A DNA stretch of 64,000 nucleotides from Epinephelus fuscoguttatus (lineage: Eukaryota > Chordata > Actinopteri > Perciformes > Serranidae), in the NCBI RefSeq assembly GCF_011397635.1, contig NC_064775.1, forward strand, positions 16,319,452-16,383,451, read 5' to 3'. The position numbers and the translations under genes are program-made. The notes beneath the pieces are model-generated. The model was not told the DNA's origin, did no database searches, and worked only from the letters and a program-made list of their open reading frames with translations. Below, piece by piece: positions 12,301-22,015 of the stretch (positions are counted from its first letter, which is position 1; every line of letters begins with the position of its first letter).

Positions 12301-15300
12301 ATGCAGTATGTTAAAAAATGACTTAGTATCTCAAAATAATGATTTAGTATTTTTTGAAAAATGACTTGGTATATTAAAATAATGACTAAGTATCTTACAA
12401 TAATGACATAGCAGTCAAAATAGTGAGTTAGCATCTCAAAAAAATGTCTCTGTATCTTAATATCTTTGAAACCTGAGTAAAGTGGCTTATTCTTTAAAAA
12501 CATGGGAAGAAGGCAATGAGCAATGAAAGAAGAAATTCCCCAAAAATTATCAAGAAATTAATACAGGGGTTAAAGTTGTCCAGCACAGCACCGGATTTCC
12601 AGTGTGGCGAAGTTTCTGTCCGGCACGGGCAGAAGTGCTCTACAGTGCGAGCATTTCACTTGCATTTGCCCCTAAAAATATATATACAGTGGTGGAAAAA
12701 AGTTTTCGGACACCCTGTGCATTTGTGAAATATTGCATTAAGAATCACTCTTAGGTCTTCAAGTGCAGTTTCTTTTAGTACAGTCACAGCCAAAATACTA
12801 AATAAATCCTAAAAAAGCCATTAAAAACTTAAAATTGATTGGTTCCATAAAAATACATAAGAAATTTTGAGTATTGGGTCATTTTGGTACCAGTGATGAA
12901 GGTCGTTCTTTTTATTAAAAGACACAATTTTTGTTGCCAAGCTTCGTGTCTACATAAAGCCAGCACATTTGAAAGTTCCTCAGACACAAAAATGGCTAAA
13001 ACAAGGAACCTAACGCAGGAAACACGCCTGAAGATAAAGATTCTCAGCCAGGAAGGGTACAGCTGCCGCCAGATAGCCAGGAAGTGCAGATGCAGTCCTT
13101 CAGCAGTTGGATACACTCTGCAGAAATACAGACGAACCAACAGCTTGGAAGACAAACCAAGATCTGGGTATCCAAGGGTTTCTTCAGCAAGAAATGACCG
13201 CATCCTGATCTGCGTGTGCAGGCAAAACCGCCGAATGACGTCACAGGAGCTTCAGCAGCAGTGGTCAAACCAAACTGGTGTCCAGTGTTCCACCCGCACT
13301 GTACGTGGCCGACTTTTAGATCATGGCTTAAGGTCCTACAAGGCTATCAAGAAGCCCCTGATCAATGAGAGACAGAGGTTAGCCTGGCGTCGTTGGGCCC
13401 AGGCACACAAGAACTGGACAGCCAGGAATTGGAAGAAGATTTTGTGGTCAGATGAGTCCAGTTTCCAGCTTTATCTTCCTCCTACTAATGTGAGGGTACG
13501 CAGAAGGCCAGGCGAAGCATTATCTCCAGCATGTACAGTACCTACTGTCAAGCATGGTGGAGGCAGTATCATGGTTTGGGGATGCATGAGTGCTGCTGGT
13601 GTTGGTCATCTCACTGTCTGTAATGGCACATTGAACTCTACCAAGTATTGTACCATTCTCGAAACCCACATGCTCCCTTCTGCACATGCCCTGTTCCGTC
13701 GAGGTAAAAACTGGATGTTTCAACAAGATAATGCCCCTTGCCACACATCCAAGGCCAGTAGAACTTAAGGCAGGAGCACAGTATCCAGGTCTGCTAGTGG
13801 CCAGCTCAATCCCGGACATGAGCCCCACTGAAAATCTGTGGTAGATTATCAAAAGGTCTGTTTCAAAGCATAAACCAAAGAATTTAGGAGAATTAAAAGC
13901 AGTAATTCAAGAAGAATGGGACAAGATTACCCCTCAACAGTGTGAAAGGCTCGTGGGGAACATGCCAGCCAGGATTAGAGCTCTACTACGTGCCAATGGC
14001 AGGACTACTAAATATCAATTTGATGATGTGATGGTTTATTTATTTTTTGTTCAGTTTTGAACACATTCTCTGTTATTTGTTGACTTTGATACAGACAATG
14101 TTGAGAACTGACATATTGAAACTGTCAAGAATTTAGTTTTGTTAGTTTTTCTTGTAAACAATAAACAAAACAATATGATTTGTATTTGTTTGTATCTGTC
14201 TAATACAGCCACACCTTTTGAAACATGAAAAAGATTTTTCCACAGATATTTCATGATAATATTTGAGATTGTGTAAAATTTTAAGGGTGTCCGAAAACTT
14301 TTTCCCACCACTGTATGTGCGAACCGGGAAAATGATTTAGGCGCACAGTGTGCGAGTAAACACAACCTACTGTTTACCATAATCGGCATCGGATGTTTAT
14401 TCATCAATAACCGTTCAAATAAATGTATTTTACAACACAAGTTACAAGATACAGCCGTGTCCCTCCTAGCATGCAGTCCCCACTGCACTGAGCTTTGTAA
14501 CAATGTCCCGCCTACATCCCCCTCTGATTGGTTACACGGCACAAGTGATAGCCAATCAACACTGATGCTTGTGCATGCTTTCACATCATGTCACATTGAG
14601 ACACAGAGCACAGACAGAGTAGGAGAGGCTCCGGTAAGCCAGCGGTAATTTTGAAGGTAAGGTAACAGAAACCAGACAGAAATGAAAGTTGCAATAAAAA
14701 TCCTCTATGCTGAAGTTTTAAAGTCACCACCACAACATTATATGATCCATTTCAATGATGACATGCTTGCCCAGAGGCGAAATTTCGACGTAACTGCCTG
14801 TTTAATTCACATCAAGTGCGATACAATTTTGCAAACAGCCTAAATGATTTAGCTTCTAATAATAAATAGCACCAAGGCAAAAAGAGATGTAGGAGCTATA
14901 AGTCAAAAAGTCTGGCAACCACTGAAAGTTTAATCTTTATTTATAAACTCATTATGCTATAAAAGTTTAATCTGAAAAGTAACTACTAAAGCTATAATCT
15001 TTTTGTTCGTTTTGATAATAAACACGTTCCTTTGTAACACATACATTTCTATTTCTTCATTTTGTGACCACAACACCAAGCCCCCCCCCCCGCTCCGGAA
15101 AAGATTTCAGGCACACAAATCTTCCATGCTCCACATTTCAGGCACAAAATTTTTTCTTGCTTTAACCCCTGTTAATAAGAAGAGAAAATTATAAACAAGA
15201 AAATTAGTATTTAGAAAAAAAGACTTTGAAAAAGTGCTTAAAATTATGATAATTCTGTTACATAATTTTAAATTGTAAAATGATAATTATATATACATAT

Positions 15301-16195
15301 ATATATATATATATACATTGTCCCTAGCTTTGTTTGTTTTTCCCCTCATTTTTTAAAAATAATTTTCTAAATTTATTATGGGCCTTACCAAGTTGCTCAT
15401 TGTCTTTTTTCCCCCCATGTTTTTGAGGGAAAAAAAGGTTCAAAGGTTTTAACAAAGTCCAAAGGTTTAAATACTTGTGAAGGACATCTGAAGGGTTAAA
15501 ATAATGATGTAGTGTCTAAAATAATGAGTTAGTATCTCACACTAATGAGAAACTTTCTCAAAGTAATGACTTTGTATCTCAAAACAGAGAGTTAGTATCT
15601 TAAGGCTTTTTGAAGTTGTGACTTTGTATCATTTCTCATTTTATTTTAGATATTCATTTATAATTACCTAAAAAAAAAATCTTTTCTTAAGGGCTTCCAT
15701 ACACATTAATCATGCATTAACCACGATATAGATATTTTTTTTGCTGTTGACATATCATCACCTTTTCAGTTTTGGTTCAGTTAGCTGCCTAACCAGTGTT
15801 ACGGTGGGTTTAGAGTTAGAAATGCCAACTGTTCACAGCTGCTGCCATGACCTACACCCCCTCTCTGTGTTCCTCCAGGCTGGCATCGTTCACCTGCAGT
15901 GGGAAGAGTCTTCTTCTGTGGTGTCCACTTGCTGCTTAGACGGAGCGCTGCGCCTATGGGACGCTCGCTCGGGCAACATGGTGTCCGAGTATCGTGGCCA
16001 CGTCGCAGAGGTCCTTGACTTCACCATCAACAGGTACGACTATTTCCACATGAGGTATTGTCTCTGTCAAAATTTGACATTGGGTTGATTTTTCTCGTTG
16101 TGGTTGATGTGTCCTTCAGGGAAGCGACTCTCGCTGTAACTGCTTCAGGAGACCACCAGGCCAAAGTCTTCTGTCTCCAAAGACCTGATCGGTAA
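6349..16195 (+). CDS. aamp: Angio-associated migratory cell protein (WD40 repeats), 11 coding exons
   Basis: Coding exons: 6349-6439, 8890-9030, 9120-9239, 9383-9522, 9886-10030, 10436-10519, 11081-11196, 11318-11412, 11511-11601, 15879-16033 and 16120-16195. They sum to 1254 nt, 417 aa (human about 434). All junctions are GT/AG and phases agree. The N-terminus is very acidic ([13 protein letters not shown], then a D/E-rich stretch). About eight WD40 blades follow, marked by [75 protein letters not shown] and SGDHQAKVF. Similarity to vertebrate AAMP runs the whole length, including the QRPDR-like C-terminus. The family is known as a mostly cytosolic propeller scaffold linked to cell migration and, in yeast and human, to ribosomal protein uL16 chaperoning. 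Introns 1 and 9 are swollen by transposons; the exons are intact. Confidence 0.95.
6966..8840. mobile_element. Old dispersed repeat in AAMP intron 1, split by a later insertion
   Basis: The halves 6966-7143 and 8587-8840 read as one sequence once the insert at 7144-8586 is taken out: the left ends ...CAGACCAG and the right continues GTAATTTAAACTGG. Phrases such as GGCATCTAGTGGCGAGG, GCTGAATCATCCGCAGAGG and CCCTATGTAGATATAAAC belong to a repeat I recall as very common in percomorph genomes. It has no coding capacity. The outer limits are approximate. Confidence 0.65.
7144..8586. mobile_element. Non-autonomous Harbinger-like DNA transposon (1443 bp)
   Basis: The ends are near-perfect terminal inverted repeats: GTGCCTCATTTATAAA on the left and, in reverse complement, GGGCCTCATTTATAAA on the right. 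It is flanked by CAG on both sides (7141-7143 and 8587-8589). A 3-bp CWG target duplication is known for vertebrate Harbinger/PIF elements. Subterminal inverted similarity goes deeper, with TTTATAAA and GTGCGCAC-type motifs on both arms. No transposase frame is seen inside, so it was mobilised in trans. The restored target site reads cleanly through an older repeat, so this is the younger insertion. Confidence 0.75.
12100..12470. repeat. Degenerate short tandem repeat, left block (AAMP intron 9)
   Basis: Runs of a 20-26 bp motif, approximately ATGACTTAGTATCTCAAAATA, repeat with frequent base changes. The same motif resumes at 15490-15625, so the inserted elements described separately may split one array. 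Confidence 0.7.
12687..14313 (+). mobile_element. Tc1/mariner transposon, structurally complete (1627 bp)
   Basis: TA dinucleotides flank both ends (12685-12686 and 14314-14315), as expected of Tc1/mariner target duplication. The ends are inverted repeats of about 30 bp: CAGTGGTGGAAAAAAGTTTT on the left and the complement of AAAACTTTTTCCCACCACTG on the right, differing by one or two bases. It carries one transposase gene, described separately, and lies in AAMP intron 9 inside a second element. The near-identical ends suggest a fairly recent insertion. Confidence 0.92.
12992..14022 (+). pseudogene. Tc1 transposase, DD34E, broken
   Basis: ATG at 12992 opens [20 protein letters not shown], followed by two helix-turn-helix regions ([36 protein letters not shown]) that bind the inverted ends. 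The catalytic domain shows WSDESSF (first Asp), the glycine-rich [12 protein letters not shown], and FQQDNAPCH (second Asp). The frame stops at 13766-13768. The next frame carries on with [10 protein letters not shown], holding the third acid at the proper 34-residue spacing, but has a TAG at 13842-13844 where Trp is expected. Homology then goes on to about [21 protein letters not shown] near 14020. One frameshift and one stop make it inactive; a full protein would be near 340 aa. Confidence 0.88.
15287..15316. repeat. (TA)n microsatellite
   Basis: A TATATACATATATATATATA run of about 30 bp in AAMP intron 9, right of the nested transposons. Confidence 0.85.
15490..15625. repeat. Degenerate short tandem repeat, right block (AAMP intron 9)
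   Basis: The motif seen at 12100-12470 (AATGAGTTAGTATCTCA-like, with GAGAAACTTTCTCAAA) appears again here, also degenerate. Confidence 0.65.
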
Positions 16196-16825
16196 AGAGA
16201 GCACAAGGAAAGGAGATGGGAAGAAGAGCGGAGGAAATATTTCAAGAGAAATAGCAGAGACATTTCATGATCAGACTATTTTTGCTCTCTGACATCGGAG
16301 AACATGTTTCCCAGCTCCTCAGGATTTTAAAAGGTGTGGTGTCACCATCTTACCTGACCTGCTTTAGAAGGATTGTAGCATCCAAAAGATAATAATTTCA
16401 GTTTTCATCAGGACTTCAGTTGCGATAATTCAAACACACCTAAAGTAGTCTTGATCTTGTCAACACGGGAGTTTCATTTTGTTTATAACAAGCTGTTCCT
16501 TGTTACTTTGTTAAGTATGCTCTTGTTGAAGAATCTGAGAGACTAAACAGGAAAATAGTCAGAGTGATACATTACAGTGTGCTTTGCCTTTGACATCCCT
16601 TTTTAATGTTCTGTCCAAAATGTTTTTCAAGATAAAACAAGACAGAAAAGAGGAATTCTCTTTGATGTCACCATGATTTCTTCCATAATTGGATTTATTT
16701 TTGGTCTAATGTCAGGACTGAATTTCTTAAAGTCCTACTTAACCCCTCCATGGTGTGTGTGGTCTTCCAGACGCAGGAATTATCTCGCCAAGTTTTTGAT
16801 GTAAACTCAAGTGTAAATACAAAAT

Positions 16826-16831
16826 AATAAA
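16826..16831 (+). terminator. Candidate AAMP polyadenylation signal
   Basis: AATAAA about 630 bp after the AAMP stop codon, and a plausible end for its 3' UTR. Confidence 0.4.
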
Positions 16832-19205
16832 TAATATACTTTGTTCTGGGTAAGCATGGAAGCTCATTTTTAACCAAGGACCATGTCGTGTGTGACTAAT
16901 GTCCACCCCCACTTCTTAAACCTCATCTGAGAAAATAGTTCATGCTTTAATCTGTTTTTGTCTATGTGTCAGTTTAGAGGAGACAAAGCACTGAGTTCAT
17001 ACTTGAGGACAAAAGTGGACATTTTTTTACGTCACGCTAACATAGAGGGATGGGAAAAATTATGTGGGCTCTTTCCTTGTTTAGACTGATTCAGTTTTAA
17101 CTCAGATCCGCTTTATCTGTTTTATCAGATATGAGTAAAAAGAGGAGTCAGTCTGGAGACGACAGGACCCTTAAGGAAGTTTCCCAAAACCACAACCGCG
17201 ATATGATTCAAGGTAGAAGACTGTAAATCTGAAGGTGGTGAGCACAGTCATAACAGCTGACCTTGATTTAGAAAAGCCCAAATGTGTAATACCTCATCTT
17301 TAATACCAAATTTAGCTTTTTATCATTTAATAGATGAGGTCATCCTTAGCTCAAGGTGCCTCCAGCACTACACAGAATCTATTGAGAGTTTTATTAAGGC
17401 ATTACTCCTGTTGAACACCACATATATCCTCCTGTCTCCTCACGACAATGACAAATATATACAATAGAAAATACTTAATAGAATTAAGGAATTTGTCTTT
17501 TGATGATGATAAAATAAGTGCAAAAAAACCCTTTGTGTAACTGTAGCAGTGAAACAAATGGATGTTGTTGACTGTACAAAACAGAGCAATCACGACACTT
17601 AACTCCCCTGACGCGTGTTTCCGACAAACAGGAAGTACATTAGCTCACCGGCCACTTTCGCACTTGTTGCTATGTCAGTGCTTTAACGCAGGCCGAGCTG
17701 CTGGTCACATCGGTGTGTGTGAGACGGAGTGTTTGCTATCTGTGTGTGTTAAATGAAAAGGTCACAGCGTTACTGCAGTTTCAAAACACCTCAGCAGTGA
17801 CTCGCTGCAGAGGCCAGTGTAAAATCCCTCATGTTAATGGGTATGAAATCAGACCTTGATAAAGACCAGAGTTAACAGAGAGGAAACTCCTTGGGATTTG
17901 GTGTAATGTATGGCTTCCGAGCACTGCTGCTCTCCTCCCTGCTCCTCCTTATGAGTGTTTAAAAGTCTTATTTCAAGGCCAAAACCTGATCTCTTCCTTT
18001 AGCTCTATTGTTAGGTTATTTGTCTGTCGGTATCCTGTGTACAAGTGCTTCTTCCTTGTACCTGGATCCTCAGCTCATGCAGTCATTGTCTGTGTCCAAA
18101 TTTGCACACATGAACATGCATAACTCACCAGACAGACAGGCGGTGAAACACTTGCATGCACAAACATGTTTGCCTGCTTCTTAAAAGCATTGTTAAAACA
18201 GGTTGAGCCTGGTAGTGTGGGCACGGAATTTAAAAAAAGCCATGCACATTTATTTATTTCTGCGTTATTCAAAATATGTTTCACAAAACTTATCCAACAG
18301 CTGCTTTGTTGCCTGCAGCTGCAGCGACCAGGGGAAAGTAACACCTGTCATGTGCAGCGTTCACTGGCAGGAGGATGTTTTCCTCATCTGTCATAGCAGT
18401 GTGTTTGGCCTCAAAGGTCAGCCTGCACGAACACAAAGGCTAGGAGGGGCCTAAAGGATTATCACCTTTAGACCTCGACAGGGCCGAAGCCACATCTATT
18501 AAATCGCAGCTCGTATTCTCTGCGGGCTGCTGTGCTGACAACAGATGCTGAACAAATCAGTGGAGCAGAGAGAGTCGGATGCGGATGCCAAGGTAAACAT
18601 GTCAGGATGGGGGGAAGAGGAGGCAAGTGAAAAACCCATCAAAAATACATCTGTTTCACAAAAACACTTTGCATTTACAGAGAACAGGACATTACCTGTT
18701 TAAAAATATTGTTAGTAAGGGATTCAGTTGGTCCTATTATTGATATATTAACAACTTAAGTGTATAGAAAATACCAGTGGAATATTATACACTCATCTGC
18801 CCGTTGATTCAACTTAATGATCCTTTTTTAGGATGCAGTTTATGCTGCTATTGAGTTGTACGACATCATCGTCCAGTGTCCTCAAGAGCAAGGAAATGGT
18901 GCCACATCAAGGTGCCCCAGATTTTGGAAATGACAGCTGGGGACATTTCCAGTTTGGGTGTCATTATCATTAAAATATGTTATTATCTATGAAATAAAAA
19001 AGGAGGACATAGGTTTTATGTAATCGTGGTAGCTGTTGTACTGTAATAAACTATGGTGCATGCCAGTGATAATATCAGGTACTATCTAGATATACTATAT
19101 TCTTTTTTGCCTATTTATCTTATTTTATTATATTCAAATTAAAATATTTTGAATATGTGTATGTAGCATGGAGAGGGCTGTGACTACATCCAGGAACAGA
19201 CTCAA
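16832..19205. other. Spacer, no gene seen
   Basis: Scattered open frames of 60-90 codons have neither splice context nor recognisable protein. No transposon ends were found here. Confidence 0.5.
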
Positions 19206-19209
19206 ACAG

Positions 19210-19376
19210 CCTGTTTAAACCTGGTATTATCATGCATCTCTGGTGATCTGATCACACATGGACAGTTAAACAACCACCAAGATGCATTTTGATCCAATCA
19301 CTAAAACCACATTTAGAGGTGGTCAACAGTGTGATCAGATCACCCAAGACACATGATAATACCAGGTACAAACAGG
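19210..19376. mobile_element. Short palindromic MITE-like element (167 bp)
   Basis: The ends are inverted copies: CCTGTTTAAACCTGGTATTA on the left and, in reverse complement, CCTGTTTGTACCTGGTATTA on the right. The similarity extends inward through TGATCTGATCACAC-type motifs, so the whole element can fold into a hairpin. No clear target duplication was found, and the family is not assigned. Confidence 0.65.
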
Positions 19377-19411
19377 CTCAAGATGACAACAAAGAGATGC
19401 AAAGTAAAGTA

Positions 19412-19595
19412 AGGGTGCCCAGTAGTTCACCTGGTGGAGCAGGCCCCCATGTATAAGGGCTCTGTCCTTGCCGCAGCAGCCGGGGGTTCAATTCTGATCC
19501 ACAGCCCTTTGCTTCATGTCGTCACCTCTCTCCTTCTCACCCTTTCACGCTAATACTGTCCTATCGATTAAAGGCAAAAAGCCCTAAAAAATATA
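19412..19595 (+). mobile_element. tRNA-derived SINE
   Basis: A box-A-like AGTAGTTCACCTGG (19421-19434) and a box-B-like GGTTCAATTC (19485-19494) lie 50 bp apart, as in a tRNA-type Pol III promoter. Downstream CCCTTTGCTTCATGTCGTCA and GGCAAAAAGCCCTAAAAAA match the body and tail of a SINE I know from percomorph fish. It is one full-length copy with some substitutions. Confidence 0.85.
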
Positions 19596-19639
19596 ATAAC
19601 TACAAAAACGGGCAAAAAAGAGAAAAAGATCTTAATGGG

Positions 19640-20340
19640 ACATGAAATAACCACATGCAAAATTCGAGGCAAAACCACCACAAAGTCTGTATGTATTGCT
19701 CTTATGTAGCAGGGTGGAGGGGCCTTTCGATATCCGAGCCCATGGACCCATTGTCTCATAATCTGCCATGGACATGTGGCATGAGAGCCTGTGAAAAGTG
19801 TCAATGGCATGATACATGGTCAATGGAGTACTCCAGGAATGAGGTTTTTCTGTGGGCCGATGCGCAAGTTAGCGTCGCCTTGGTTACCTTGTCAAAAATC
19901 TAATAGGATTTTCCCATTGGATTTTGGATTATTGCAGATCTAAACTCTGTGGCAAACTAAAATTTATAATACAAACATGTTTTGTTCAGCGAGATAATCT
20001 TCACAAATGAACACCACTTTTATGATTTTTTTTTTTTTCCATGGTCGCCACCACGAGGCTGTAAATCTGTGTTTGGCTGGCGTCCTGTAGTCTCATTTTG
20101 CCACTTGTCATCAACCATCTTTTTTAAGGCCCCTAAAAGCTTCAAAATTCTCAAGTTGGGTATTTATGGACGTGTTTTATGTCGTAGAACAAAACGTAAA
20201 AGTCTATTAAGCAGACTTTATTTCAGGCACCTAACCAAAAACCCATTAAAAAAAACCATTTACTTCGAGACAACGAAACTGTGAGTGCAAAGTGGTAACT
20301 CATTTCCGGTTTTAACTGCAGCCCTGCAGTTAAAAACTGG
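19640..20340. repeat. Probable dispersed teleost repeat
   Basis: The text around 20040-20330 (GTAGTCTCATTTTGCCACTT, GGCACCTAACCAAAAACCCA, AACTCATTTCCGGTTTTAAC) reads like a repeat I recall from many fish genomes. The borders cannot be fixed and no coding content is seen. Confidence 0.4.
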
Positions 20341-21350
20341 AACAACTCCAGCCTGGGACAAGTCACCAAAATCAGCTTTGATGTCCTTTGCCTAGGTAGT
20401 GGATGACCTTTAATTAATCATATCACATAAAACACAAAATGTTTCCACTGAGTATAAAAGAGTAAAAGATTAGGTCATTGGTGTACTGTTGAAAAGGACT
20501 TGGTGTTCCCGGACAACCAAGATGCTCCATCTTCTCCTTTGTAATGTGAAGATGTTGTGGTTTCATGTCCAGCTTGTCCTCCCTGTGTAGTGTCTTCCCA
20601 GACGCTCCCTGGCTCAGAAACATCTCTGTTTAAAACCATTATCTGACTGGAGCTCGTCCATCTCTACCAGCACCAGGTCTGCTCCAGACTATCAGTGAAG
20701 GAGTCTTCCGTGTTTGGCTAACAGAATAGGTCACCACTGGCCTTCCATCCAACGCTGTGTTTAAATATGAGAAGTGTGTGACAGCTGTTATGAGTTCAGA
20801 TGTACACACTGTTGTATATGTATATGTTTAGGTCAGTCAAGGAGCAAATACATGGAGCAAATACATCTTGGCATTTGTTTTAACCTACTTAGAGTATGGC
20901 ATGACAAAATGGGTGGCAGTTTTGAAAGCTTTTTGAAAGCAAAAACAAGAAAATCCTGTGCTTGTGTATGTAAAACCTATCTGGATGGACAGTCAGTAAG
21001 GTAACTTAGTGTGCTGCTAGTTGCTTTGTTAAAAAAAAATCCTCACTAACATATTTTTATCTTATTAGTTTCATTCAAATACAAAGACAGATATAACAAC
21101 AAATTACAGTGACTTACTGTAAAGTTAATTGGTGCAACGACTAGCAGCCAAATTTACAGTAACTCATCATAACGTGTTTTTACATCCATGTTTGTATTTG
21201 AATTAAGATACAACATATTGATCAATGAATATTTTTAAACTTTGGATAAAAAGGCTAGCTGTTTCTCATGCCATAGCCTATACTGTGTCACTCTGCAGTT
21301 ACACCTCCAAAACACTAGTCAGCGGCAGAGGTTTCTGTGAAGGGGGTCAT

Positions 21351-21518
21351 CCCTATGTTTCCAGGGTTCTACTGTAGGTTTTCTGGGTTCTATGTTCCCC
21401 ACTTAACCCTGCAAAAAAGCTTCTATGTTCCCCGCTTACACAAAAAGGATAGATGTTTCCCGCTTGGTTGAGCGGGTAACATAGAACCCGGGAAACGTAG
21501 AACCCTGGAAACATAGAT
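21351..21518. mobile_element. Palindromic MITE-like element
   Basis: CCCTATGTTTCCAGGGTTCT at the left is mirrored by AGAACCCTGGAAACATAGAT at the right. The interior repeats TTCTATGTTCCCC phrases and their complements. The element is a near-complete inverted repeat of about 168 bp with no coding capacity. Confidence 0.65.
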
Positions 21519-21607
21519 ACACTCCCCTGTGAAGTGCTGTAAAGTTAAGTTGATTTAAAACACACATTAAACGTGACTTAATAGCATCAGTTTCAAACAC
21601 AAGTAAA

Positions 21608-22015
21608 CAAATTGGCTTCACTACAACTCGCAGCATTCACAGACAAAGCACTTGTCTTTATCTGGACACATTTTCCCCACAAATACAACATGCTAACGTT
21701 ATTAGCACAAGCCTATAGCATTTTACATTGTATAAATTAGCCTAGCAACTAGCGGACATTTCCTCTACTCATATGAAGCGACAACAGCAACATTTAACAA
21801 TGGTAACGTTACAAATTTTGGTTCCATTGCAACTCACAAGGTTCACTGACAAAACAACTGTCTTATACTAAACTCATTTTCCAAGCAAATACAGCATGCT
21901 AACGTTGTTAGCAGAAGCCTATGGCATTTTACATTGTATAAATTAGCCTGCGACTAGCTGCAATTTCCTCTACCCATATGAAGCTGTAAAAAATGTGAGC
22001 CTTAAATGAGCCATA
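21608..22015. repeat. Tandem duplication, two ~203-bp units
   Basis: Unit 1 starts near 21608 and unit 2 near 21812. Both contain CATGCTAACGTT.TTAGCA, then AGCCTAT.GCATTTTACATTG, then TATAAATTAGCCT, then TTTCCTCTAC.CATATGAAGC in the same order. They differ by roughly one base in eight. The unit itself resembles a dispersed fish repeat. Confidence 0.75.

Larger units (their letters stand above)
12564..15171. mobile_element. DNA transposon with CAGGGGTTAAAG inverted ends, carrying a nested Tc1
   Basis: CAGGGGTTAAAG at 12564-12575 is matched exactly in inverse by CTTTAACCCCTG at 15160-15171. The six bases TTAATA lie directly outside both ends and may be a target duplication. CAGGGG ends are typical of hAT elements, though hAT duplications are usually 8 bp, so the family is only suggested. 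Without the nested Tc1 the element is about 980 bp. No transposase of its own is visible, so it is probably non-autonomous. Confidence 0.6.

Noticed and set aside
14051-14584. A 177-codon minus-strand open frame at the right end of the Tc1
   Set aside because: It crosses the inverted end of the transposon into flanking sequence and has no recognisable domain.
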